The notes under the pieces: generated by a model
The model's input: only the letters and a program-made list of their open reading frames with translations
What the model was told of the DNA's origin: nothing
The model's database searches: none
From: Auriscalpium vulgare
Taxonomy: Eukaryota; Basidiomycota; Agaricomycetes; Russulales; Auriscalpiaceae
NCBI GenBank assembly: GCA_019915015.1
Contig: JAHBBC010000019.1
Span: 496,001-560,000, forward strand
Direction: 5' to 3'
Length of the DNA stretch: 64,000 bases
Position numbers and translations under genes: made by a program
Shown here: positions 31,616 through 42,430 of the stretch, piece after piece
Layout: every line of letters starts with the position of its first letter
Position numbering within the stretch: the stretch's first letter is position 1

Positions 31616-34600
31616 GATTCCATCCAAGCATAGTTAATAATGTTATGGTGAGTATATGATGTATTTGAAAATGTGACTATAAATACCAGCAACAAAGTAA
31701 AGATGCCTTGGGAATGCAAAATTCTCAGTCTTCCCTCAATTATTTGTTCAGTTGTACATGAGGAAACAAAGAGGGAGCTATGGTTTATATATACTTACAA
31801 GTGATGTCTATTCATTTGGAGTTCAACAATTTTAGAGTTTGTTAATTGCAGAAGGAGTGGTGAAGGAAAGCATTTGTAGCAAACATGTGGCTTATAAGGA
31901 TGGATGATATACTGACCTAAATCTACATGAACAATGATCTGAGGTCAAATTTACTACATATGGCGTTAGTTCAGAAGCCAATAGAGCAGTCAATATTGAA
32001 TTGTTAATGTATATGGCACCCAGGCCATGAACAAACACAAGCAACAATATTGAATCTTTAATCTATGCTACACTCGAAAGTAATCAAACCCTAAGCCTAC
32101 TGAGGCGAGCCACTTCTTGAATTCACATAATACCACCAGGACAGATTTTTAATTCAAAGCACAGCGAAATGCACTCAGCCCCATTTAAATTTACATCAAA
32201 CCACCAGGCTAGAATTTCAGTTCAGATCACACCGGAATGCACTCAGCCCCTGTTTAAATTCACATCGCACCACCGGGCTGGATTTTTAATTCAGATCACA
32301 CCAAAATGCACTCAGCCCCTGTTTTAATTCACATCATGCCACCGGGCTGAATATTTAATTCAAAGCACAACAAAATGCACTCAGCCATGTTGATATTCAT
32401 ATCAGACGAGTAGGGTGGATTTTTAATTCAGATCATACCAAAATGCACTCAGCCCCTGTTTTAATTCACATTATGCCACCGGGCTGAATATTTAATTCAA
32501 AGCACAACAAAATGCACTCAGCCATGTTGATATTCATATCAGACGACCAGGGTGGATTTTGATTCAGATCACACCAAAATGCACTCAGCCCCTGTTTTAA
32601 TTCACATAATCCCACTGGGCTGAATATTTAATTCAAAGCACAACAAAATGCACTCAGCCATGTTGATATTCATATCAGACGAGTAGGGTGGATTTTTAAT
32701 TCAGATCATACCAAAATACGCTCAGCCCCTGTTTTAATTCACATCATGCCAATGGGCTGAATATTTAATTCAAAGCACAAAAAAATGCACAAAGCCCCTA
32801 TTTTCATTCACATCATGCCACTGGGCTGAATATTTCATTCAAAGCACATCAAAATGCACTCAGCCCCATTTTAATTTACATCAAACCACCAGGCTGGATT
32901 CGGATCACACCGGAATACACCCAGCCCCTGTTTAATTCACATCACACCACCGGGCTGGATTTTTAATTCAGATCACACCAAAATGCACTCAGCCCCTGTT
33001 TTAATTCACATCATGCCACCAGGCTGAATATTTAATTCAGATCACACCAAAATGCACTCAGCCCCTGTTTTAATTCACATCATGCCACCGGGCTGAATAT
33101 TTAATTCAAAGCACAACAAAATGCACTCAGCCATGTTGATATTCATATCAGACGACCAGGGTGGATTTTTAATTCAGATCATACCAAAATGCACTCAGCC
33201 ATGTTGATATTCATATCAGACGACCAGGGTGGATTTTGATTCAGATCACACCAAAATGCACTCAGCCCCTGTTTTAATTCACATAATCCCACTGGGCTGA
33301 ATATTTAATTCAAAGCACAACAAAATGCACTCAGCCATGTTGATATTCATATCAGACAAGTAGGGTGGATTTTTAATTCAGATCATACCAAAATGCACTC
33401 AGCCCCTGTTTTAATTCACATCACGCCACCGGGCTAGATATTTAATTCAAAGCACAACAAAATGCACTCAGCCATGTTGATATTCATATCAGACGACCAG
33501 GGTGGATTTTTGATTCAGATCACACCAAAATGCACTCAGCCCCTTTTTTAATTCACATCATGCCACCAGGCTGAATATTGAATTCAGATCATACCAAAAT
33601 GCACTCAGCCCCTGTTTTAATTCACATCATGCCACCGGGCTAGATATTTAATTCAAAGCACAACAAAATGCACTCAGCCATGTTGATATTCATATCAGAC
33701 GACCAGGGTGGATTTTTGATTCAGATCACACCAAAATGCACTCAGCCCCTTTTTTAATTCACATCATGCCACCAGGCTGAATATTTAATTCAAAGCATAA
33801 CAAAATGCACAAAGCCCCTGTTTTCATTCACATCATGCCACTGGGCTGATCAAAGCACACCAAAATGCACTCAGCCCCATTGAAATTTACATCAAACCAC
33901 CAGGCTGGATTTTCAGTTCAGATCCCACCAGAATGCACCCAGCCCCTGTTTAAATTCACATCAAACCACCGGGCTGGATTTTTAATTCAGATCACACCAA
34001 AATACGCTCAGCCCCTGTTTTAATTCACATCATGCCAATGGGCTGAATATTTAATTCAAAGCACAACAAAATGCACAAAGCCCCTATTTTCATTCACATC
34101 ATGCCACTGGGCTGAATATTTCATTCAAAGCACATCAAAATGCACTCAGCCCCATTTTAATTTACATCAAACCACCAGGCTGGATTCGGATCACACCGGA
34201 ATACACCCAGCCCCTGTTTAATTCACATCACACCACCGGGCTGGATTTTTAATTCAGATCACACCAAAATGCACTCAGCCCCTGTTTTAATTCACATCAT
34301 GCCACCAGGCTGAATATTTAATTCAGATCACACCAAAATGCACTCAGCCCCTGTTTTAATTCACATCATGCCATCGGGCTGAATAATTAATTCAAAGCAC
34401 AACAAAATGCACTCAGCCATGTTGATATTCATATCAGACGACCAGGGTGGATTTTGATTCAGATCACACCAAAATGCACTCAGCCCCTGTTTTAATTCAC
34501 ATAATCCCACTGGGCTGAATATTTAATTCAAAGCACAACAAAATGCACTCAGCCATGTTGATATTCATATCAGACGAGTAGGGTGGATTTTTAATTCAGA

Positions 34601-36288
34601 TCATACCAAAATGCACTCAGCCCCTGTTTTAATTCACATCATGCCACCGGGCTGAATATTTAATTCAAAGCACAACAAAATGCACTCAGCCATGTTGATA
34701 TTCATATCAGACGAGTAGGGTGGATTTTTAATTCAGATCATACCAAAATGCACTCAGCCCCTGTTTTAATTCACATCATGCCACCGGGCTAGATATTTAA
34801 TTCAAAGCACAACAAAATGCACTCAGCCATGTTGATATTCATATCAGATGACCAGGGTGGATTTTTGATTCAGATCACACCAAAATGCACTCAGCCCCTT
34901 TTTTAATTCACATCATGCCACCAGGCTGAATATTGAATTCAGATCACACCAAAATGCACTCAGCCCCTGTTTTAATTCACATCATGCCACCGGGCTAGAT
35001 ATTTAATTCAAAGCACAACAAATGCACTCAGCCCTCTTGATATTCATATCACACCAAACCAGAATGCACTCAGCCCCTGTTTTAATTAATATCACACCAC
35101 CGGGCTGAATATTTCATTCAGATCACACTGAAATGCACTCAGCCCTGTTTAAATTCACATCAGATGACCAGGGTGGATTTTTAATTCAGCTCACATAGAA
35201 ATGCACTCAGCCCTGTTGAAATCTGCATCACACCACTTGGATGGATTTTTAATTGAGATCACAAAAAAATGCACTCAGCCTTGTATAAATTCACATCATG
35301 CCACACCAGAATGCTCTCAGCCCCTGTATTAATTCACATTATGCCACCAGGCTGGATATTTAATTTGGATCACACCTAAATGCACTCAGCTCCTGTTTTA
35401 ATCTATATCACACCACCAGGCTGGATTCTTAATCCATATCACCAAAATGCTCCCAGCTCCTATTTTGTGTTATATCATACCACATTGCTGATTTTTAATT
35501 TTGGTTATACCAAAATGCACTCAGCCTCTGTTTGGATTTATATTAATTTATATCACACCGCAAGGTTGAATATTTGTTTCAGATCACCCTTCAGCCCCTG
35601 TTTGGATTCATATCATACAACAAGGTTCAATGTTTGATTCATATGCCACTAAAATGTTCTCAGTCTCAGCGCCTTCCTAGATTTATATTGACTATCTATG
35701 TTGACTATTCAATCAAATTCAAACCGGACTACACTTGGCCCCTGTTTCAATATATATTGCACCAGAGCCTCAATTTTTAATTTATATTGTCAGCCCCGCA
35801 GAGAGCAGAGGTGACAATACTGAATTCTTAATTCAAAAGCATAGTCTCAATTTCATAAAGCAACACCTCACAGTGTGCTCATCCAAATATCATGAAAGCA
35901 AGAGATTATGTGACAAGGAATGCACAATCTTGCAACTAATGTTGATATGTTCACAATGTCATCACAATAATTTCAATGATTAAAACAGCAAGCGATCTTT
36001 TTAGTATTTAAAAAACATGAAGATAACAGCCTGAACATCATAAACTAACTCCTCACGATCTGCTCATTCAAATTTCATGAAACAACCACCATTCGAAAGC
36101 TGTTCCTCGTACCTTCCCAACGGTACAAAGCAATCGCAAATCCAACTCGTTTCCACGAAGATATAAGAGTAAAACTGTCGACCGGAAAAACTCGGGTGTG
36201 TGCCCGGGTGAAACCGTAAACTGTACTTTACTTCGGACTCCGACGGCATATTTTTCTGCTCGAAAGAACTGATTCCAAATATGGAATC
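31616..36288. mobile_element. AT-rich satellite-bearing insertion (copy 2)
   Basis: Same ends (GATTCCAT inverted termini) and same AT-rich flanks as 6530-9170, but 2.03 kb longer because of extra satellite units. Both sides are G1 gag. The empty site reads continuously with no target duplication of any length that I can see. No gene is recognised. Confidence 0.7.
32146..35620 (+). repeat. 66-69 bp satellite array, dimeric (copy 2)
   Basis: Same unit as 7060-8500, about 50 units. Internal blocks of several hundred bp recur within the array (for example 32740-33060 resembles 33990-34330), indicating expansion by segmental duplication in steps, not unit by unit. The right-hand ~600 bp of degenerate units match copy 1. 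Confidence 0.9.
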
Positions 36289-36938
36289 AGAACTGGCGCG
36301 ACGTTGGGCTGAGGCGGTATTACCGGTTGTCCGCCGCCTCCCCCTCCTCCACCGCCGCCGCCTCCACCGCCGCCACCTCCTCCGCCACCTGTTCCACCGC
36401 CTCCTCCGCCCGTTCCTGTTCCTTGTTGCTGTGCGTTCATTCCTGACTGTGTTGGCGACTTTGGGTTGCTGGGGTTCTTGCTGCTTGATAGAGCTCGTTG
36501 GGGATTGTTGCTAGGTTCCGCGACGTTCCGCGAAGTCCTATCTTGTAAGGAAACGGCCTGTCCCCATCCCGGACTGACCCGTCCGTTCCTCGAGCATTCC
36601 CCCTCCGGATCATGCCCTGTGTGATGGTTGCTATCGCCACCATCAGAATTCAGAAGCAAACCTTCTAGTCCCTCGATCGTGACGCGATCCCCTCCTGTGA
36701 TCAGGGACCTAGGGTCCTCTCCGGCGCGTCGGATCTCCCTACTGAGGGTCGGTCCACGCGGATCCTCTTCTTCTGATGGCAGACTTGATAGCGATGAGAC
36801 TTCCCCCTGCTCGTCTTGTGGTTCCTCGATTTCTGCCTCTATGGCCGCCTGTCGCGACATATTGCGAGCGTCCGCCCTCGTGGTCCTCTGCGGCTGTGTT
36901 CGCGTTGGGAGGTGGGCTATCTTGGGTTTCGGCGCCAT
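36289..36938 (-). CDS. G1 Gag N-terminus with poly-glycine tract
   Basis: Starts at ATG 36938 (MAPKPKIAHLPTRTQ) 70 bp from the primer-binding site. It has an acidic, disordered region, then a glycine-only run encoded by about 36335-36410, then QPVIPPQPNVAPV at the insertion junction. N-terminal Gag extensions of this sort precede the MPTRG/MPPRG block in both G1 and G2. This part has no counterpart in copy 1, where gene A lies at the same junction. Confidence 0.75.
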
Positions 36939-37007
36939 GTTGATCAGCGACCGGGTGCCGTCTACGAGGCTGATTTTAAAGCTCGAACACGATCATCATC
37001 ACCATAC

Positions 37008-37025
37008 CCCTCGCAGTGGGCTCCA
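37008..37025 (-). other. Primer-binding site of G1
   Basis: The minus strand reads TGGAGCCCACTGCGAGGG next to the LTR end. The TGG start pairs with the CCA of a tRNA. It differs from the G2 site (56536-56553) at one position, so both elements use the same, unidentified tRNA primer. Confidence 0.7.
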
Positions 37026-37028
37026 AAA

Positions 37029-37950
37029 TGATACGCTATCACCCGGGACGGACCCTAGCGGGGCGTGCGGCGAGTGCCTCACAGGACAACAACCACCAAC
37101 ACTGCCTCCTATACGTCGCGATCCAGACCGGGTGACTTGACTTGCAGAGTGGGAAGGTGTTCGTGTCGCTGTCGCGCTTCGCGCCCTCCCGCGGTCGTGC
37201 GGGGCCACCTCCTACCGCCTAAACACCAAACTAAACACTCACCTGCCTGGGGATGCCCTCTACGGGATCCGCCTCCGAGTGCTTCGCACCCGTGTGCGAA
37301 GCGTCCGCCTATGGGCCGTTGCGCCCCCTCTTGCCTGTCCGCCTGCCTACCTGTTCCCACATCGGTGGGGTCCTGCCTTCCTAAGTCTGCCTAGTAATGC
37401 ACGTCGTTGCATTAGCCTCCTAGAGCTTCGCGATCGTTTGCGAAGCTGCCGCCGTGGGTCGTCGTGACCCTTCCTCCTGTCTGCCGTCCTTCCTGTACCC
37501 TCGCGGTGGGGCTCCTATCTTCCTGATGCTGGTAGCGCCTCAGGCTACAGTTTCTGTGAGGTAAAGGGTGTGGGTGGCTGACGCCGCCCACAAGTTGATT
37601 GGGTTGCTACGTCTCGCGCAGCTCCTTAAGTAGTGTCGCTACCTACATCGCTAAGCCCTCCCGATCTAGCCCGTTCCGGTGATCCGTTCCGTCGCCAGTC
37701 CCGGTTGCTCCTGGGTCGCCGGACCACGTTCCCATCACCCACGCTCCCGCGACCCTGCACCTCGCATGCTGCTTCCCCGTCTCGCGACGTCTCGCTACAC
37801 GCTTGCCCGCGGCCTGAACCTATCACCGGGCGTGAAAGTTGGTACGTATTTAGGGGCGCCAGTAAACTGCTATGTAGATTATCCTCAAGAATATGGAGTG
37901 CTACAGGATTAGTGTGTGTCATTTTCAATGTGTTTTCGACGTGCAACGGA
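37029..37950 (-). repeat. Presumed 5' LTR of G1 (outer end uncertain)
   Basis: Begins TGATACGC directly beside the primer-binding site, as an LTR should. It is GC- and CT-rich with two perfect-looking hairpins, GCTTCGCACCCGTGTGCGAAGC (near 37290) and AGCTTCGCGATCGTTTGCGAAGCT (near 37430). No second copy is in the window, so the outer boundary cannot be fixed by alignment. 37950 is a guess. Confidence 0.4.
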
Positions 37951-38435
37951 CAATCCTCGGACTCTTGAGCGCTAATTACTGAGCTACACTGCCGCACTCG
38001 CAGGCCATACAAAACAAAGACAAGGGCTATTTCTTAAAGTCTGCGAAGACGACTCATGGTCTCCGAGTTCGAGCGGCGTTCAATTTCGAGCCTAACACGC
38101 CCGCGTGGGCTATATTGCAACACAGACACAGCTACACGACGTAGACGAGCGTATAGTAGGGAAAACCAGGCCCCGACGCCACGAACACGTACAACACTTG
38201 CAAAAACCACGCACGACACATCAACGACCACCTGCACACGACGACAACCAACTGATCAAACACCGACACAGTCCATAAACAACGTACGCGAGCCGAGACC
38301 TGCGCCAGACGTAAACAAGTATACAAGGCGCCATAAATAATCAAGATATGCAGCGTAGGTATATATGCAGCTGAATAAATACGGACATACGTTGGATCGC
38401 GCGGGACGGAAGTTCAAGAAGGCGTCTACTTCGAC
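37951..38435. other. 3' flank of gene B', with a tRNA-like box A
   Basis: No gene seen. On the minus strand near 37950-37990 the sequence GTAGCTCAGTAATTAGCGC resembles a tRNA box A. No matching acceptor stem or good T-arm follows, so it may be a SINE head or chance. The remainder (38040-38400) is A/C-rich on the plus strand and resembles the T/G-rich 3' flank of gene B in composition. Confidence 0.3.
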
Positions 38436-41400
38436 CTACGCGTCGGCGTTGTTGTAGGTGGCCGCATTGTCCTGCTCGACGAACCAGTCAAGCGCATCTG
38501 TGCGGGACTGGAAACGGCGGAAATGGGTGCCACGATAGTCAACAACGGCGGCCCGAACGTTGGACCTAAGAACAGGATCAGAATGAAAACGAAAGGTTTA
38601 TATTGAAGCATGTACAAGGGCCCGCAAAAGACGCCGGTCACGTGGCCTCTAATGACGGCGTACCATGCGTCGCCGTCGTCGTTGCTATTGCCATACGCAT
38701 AAAATGTCGCCGGGGCCACGCTGCTCTGGGGGTGCGCGCCGCACGACTTAGAGCGCCGCGGGCAGGGAAGTCTGGACCAACGGCCTGCTGGAGGGCTTCC
38801 GCAGTGAGCCGGTCAGTGAGCCGGTCACCGCCGGTGCCAGAGCTGACGCTGATGTGCGTCATCGACTCCAGCGATGGGCATGCCGAAGGGGTGGAGATAA
38901 CGGAGACGCCCGTTATTCCGGCGCTCGACGAGACTTGAGCAGCACGCTCGGAGGTCAGCGAGGAAGGCGCAGTCGAGAAGGCTTCATCACGTGCAACGTC
39001 GTCGTTCACAGTGTTGTCCTAGAACCGGCATCAGCCAACCATGAGTGTAGGCAGATTATGCTAGCTTACCGAACACATGACAATGCGGAACCCAGGATTG
39101 TCTGCCATGCCCGGCCCGGAGGCCACTACGGTGGGCTGCACCGCGGCGTCTTCCTCACTCGAGCGCTGGCCGATGAGGTACGTGAGGAGTTCGCCCAACT
39201 CGAGGCTGTGCATGACGGAGACAAGGGCATTGAGTTCCCCCTGGGAGGGCTTGCGGACAGGCTGCTTTCCTTTGGCCTTGGCCTTGGCCGACACCGTGGC
39301 CGCGGCGGATGCCGAAACGGAAGGCTCGGCGTGAGGTCCAGCGACAACAGAGACAGAGTCGGATGGAGCGACGGGCACCTCAGCGGCGGCATTAGCCTGG
39401 GAGGGGGCATCGTCAGCGAGGTGAATGACGGGGGCTTGCGGGGTGCCAAGGGCCTGGTTGTTGTCCTCAAAATGGAAGACAAGAGATAACGGGTGCTCGG
39501 GCGGGCGGTCGTCCATGACTATGGCGTCCATGGCGGTGTGATAAGCCGCGCGCGCCTCGTCGAGGGTGTGGAAGCCCCGGAACTGCGTGTTTGGCCACCC
39601 CGTGACGAGAGGTGCAGCGATGAGCCTACAAAGATGCGTGAGATATATTGACGGAGCGAGGGCGGCCATTACTTACCAGTCTCCGAAGACCCCGAGTTGC
39701 TCACCCCAGATGACGACGTAGAACTGATAACGGCGGCCTTTGCCCGTGCGGAAGACAACGTGGGGAACATGAGTGGGGTTGCCAGGCGGAGCGGGAGGTC
39801 CAGTAGCATCTGAATGCTGTCATTCAGCGATCGGGACGCGGCGCAAGGGGCTGTGGGGCTTAGTTTATTCACTATGTCCCTACAGTTGTAACAAGTGGGT
39901 GGTGTCATAGGCAGATAGGATAGTGAAGTGCAAGTATAGGGCAGTATAGTGCACTCTAGTGCATATACCAGTACTATAGTGTCCTTGGATGCACTATAGT
40001 AGTAGCATGACTGTAAGGACCATTGTATTTTTGCACCAATATAATGGGCTTTGAAAATGTTATAAATAATGGTGTAGATGCACAGGTGAAACTGCTATGT
40101 AGAGGTAATTTAGCCGAATATATCTGGCTAACGGTAGAGAGCTGTAGGGCAATCACTGGCCAATGGATCCCATGGATTTATGTACTATAGTGAATCAATA
40201 ATATATTACAGAAATGCTGGGATATATGCACCTTCTCTCCTTTCAAATGAGCTCTATGTATTCGGATAATCTTACAGCATGTGGCTTAGTAGAGTGCATA
40301 TGTGATCTGAATTTACAAGAATATAGGGGGTCAGTTCTGAGGAGTTGTGCAGTCCACACTGTATCAGATATTCATCTACTATAGTGATGTTATACTCTTT
40401 AAAGATTTCTTAATCTGTTATGGGATGACTGGGCATTCATAAATCATGACAAAAAAGGTGAGCATATGTACTACACATGCCACTGCTGTCAGAATTTATC
40501 ATAATATCTGAAGCCATTGGTGAGCCACACCAAGGCATATGGATTTGTGCACTATAGTGGTGATCTAATTGGTTGGCCACAAAAGCATATGATGTGTCCA
40601 ATAGCTCTCCAGTACTTGGTCAATATAATCCAGAGATATTATAGAGCATTCACAGACCATGCCCCACCCAATGCTCAAAATATGGGAATTCTATCTAGAG
40701 TTGGCAGAAAGTGCTGTACTTCCACTCTCATACAGCCTGTAATGTCTGAGGTATCCTTGTCCCAGGGTGATCCAGTTTATGATCAGGCATATGAATATAA
40801 ATGGCTATTTCTTTTACAGAGGATGAGCTTGTGCTCAAGTAAGCTTCATGGATCATGGCTCATTGAAAAATAAATAATCATTTCAGTTCACACATATGCT
40901 TGGATAGATGGGACAGGGACATATGGATCATTTAGGCTGTATCAAAGGATCAGAAGTATGGTACTATATACCAATTGCATGCAAGGACACAAAACTTTCA
41001 GGGATGGAAGGGGCATGGTGTCATAGTGCTCTGGAATATCTAGGGATTTGTTTCCCCAAGTATTGAGGAGCTATTCAGTGCTGAAAAAGTTTGAGGATAG
41101 AAGCAAGCTAAATAACACTATAGTGTATAAGTATATATGCATTGGTGCGGCTTGCCATTAGTCTTAAATATTATGATAAATTCAGACAGCAGTGGCATGC
41201 GTGGTACATATGCTCACCTTTTTCTTCATGATTTATGAATGTCCAGTCATCCCATAACAAATTAAGAAAGCTTTAAATAGTATAATATCACTATAGTAGA
41301 TGAATATCTGATACAGTGTGGACTGCATAACTCCTCAGAAATGACCCCCTGTATTCTGGTAAATTCAGGTCACATATGCACTCTACTAAGCCACATGCTG

Positions 41401-41848
41401 TAAGATCATCCGAATTTATAGAGCTCATTTGAAAGGAGAGAAGGTGCATATATCCCAGCATTTCTGTAATATATTATTGATTCACTATAGTACATAAATC
41501 CATGGGATCCATTGGCCAGTGATTGCCCTACAGCTCTCTACCGTTAGCCAGATATATTCGGCTAAATTACCTCTATATAGCAGTTTCACCTGTGCATCTA
41601 CACCATTATTTATAACATTTTCAAAGCCCATTATATTGGTGCAAAAATACAATGGTCCTTACAGTCATGCTACTACTATAGTGCATCATAGTACTGGTAT
41701 ATGCACTAGAGTGCACTATACTGCCCTATACTTGCACTTCACTATCCTATCTGCCTATGACACCACCCACTTGTTACAACTGTAGGGACATAGTGCACTA
41801 AACTACTCCCCAGTGTTGGCGCAAGAGTAAACACGCACCTTGGGACAT
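38436..41848 (-). CDS. Gene B': paralogue of B with two viroplasmin-type domains, intron 1 holds a transposon
   Basis: Exons: 41848-41839 (ATGTCCCAAG, matching ATGTCTCAAG in B), 39809-39677, 39625-39070, 39018-38616 and 38565-38436. Intron positions and phases match B exactly. The first domain reads RYQFYVVIWGEQLGVFGDW and APLVTGWPNTQFRGFH; the second reads WYAVIRGHVTGVFCGP and VVDYRGTHFRRFQSR...DWF. The five exons sum to 1232 nt, which is not a multiple of three. A single frame change inside exon 4, near 38720-38800, is required, so the gene either has a frameshift or a small intron I missed. A 1.97-kb transposon sits in intron 1 and leaves both splice sites intact. It is divergent to A'. 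Confidence 0.7.
39848..41817. mobile_element. 1.97-kb foldback (long-TIR) element, KDZ-like, with perfect 8-bp TSD
   Basis: Flanked by GGCGCAAG at 39840-39847 and 41818-41825. The arms 39848-~40512 and ~41163-41817 are inverted copies of each other over about 650 bp; the loop is ~650 bp. Ends read inward are GGGCTGTGGGGCTTAGTTTA and AACACTGGGGAGTAGTTTAG, related to the termini at 46353 and 20771. It contains many ACTATAGT palindromes. The only long frame in the loop (40517-40873) has no recognisable protein. Presumably non-autonomous and mobilised by a KDZ transposase; 8-bp duplications fit KDZ/Zisupton but also hAT. Confidence 0.85.
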
Positions 41849-42430
41849 CGCAACAGCGAGCAGACTGACTTTGAGCAAGACAAATGGGTGGCGAGTGGGA
41901 GCGGCAGCGATGGAAGCGGGGGAAAAGAACAAGAGAGCGCTGCGGTCTGTTCAACGATAAGCCACGCATTATAAGATATCGTTGAGATCCTCACTGGAAA
42001 GTATCCGGTGCGAATCCGCATGTGTCGCACACGAGTACAGCGTCCCGTGGCCGTCTTCCCCACGCGGCACAGTCCTCCTGATTTCCTCATGCGGCCCTTT
42101 ACTGTCAGCAGCTGGCACTAGACGATGATGAGACTGCTCACCTTCGCATCGTCACTGCTCTCCCGTATTGCCTGCATCGTGTGTTGTGCGTCGTCAATGG
42201 CTAGCCCAATTAATACTAGTTAGTAGTCGCAGGGTCATTGCGTACGATTGACGTGCGGGTCGGGATTCATCGGTCATCGGTCGTGTCACATGGTGGCAAT
42301 CCATCACTTCTTGCGGATCGCTGTCAGCAGCTTGGAGATAAGTGTATACGAGGGCGGGCGTGCGCTGTGGTCCACAGCACCGCGCCCCTTGCCTCATCCC
42401 TACTCGCATACCGCCGCCCGTCCACCTGAG
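41849..42430. promoter_or_regulatory. Shared divergent promoter of A' and B'
   Basis: The 582 bp between the B' and A' start codons have no gene. The head-to-head layout parallels 11732-12047. No clear sequence identity to that region was noticed beyond pyrimidine-rich stretches before each start. Confidence 0.4.

Larger units (their letters stand above)
22499..37028 (-). mobile_element. Ty3/gypsy element G1, copy 2, with two nested insertions
   Basis: Minus-strand element with Gag start at 36938, primer-binding site at 37008-37025 and a presumed 5' LTR from 37029. The gene order is gag - protease - RT - RNase H - integrase, with no chromodomain seen. It is interrupted by the AT-rich block (31616-36288) in gag and the hAT-like block (25822-28926) in pol. 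Further damage: frame changes between gag, protease and pol, an RT thumb deletion near 24812, and loss of the integrase Cys pair near 23550. The second LTR is not found on the low-coordinate side. Confidence 0.9.

Noticed and set aside
37940..38000. tRNA gene on the minus strand
   Set aside because: Has a box A-like GTAGCTCAGTAATTAG but no complementary acceptor stem and no proper T-loop.
40517..40873. 118-codon ORF in the loop of the foldback element
   Set aside because: Contains the element's own ACTATAGT sequence in frame, no family resemblance, AT-rich codons; probably chance.
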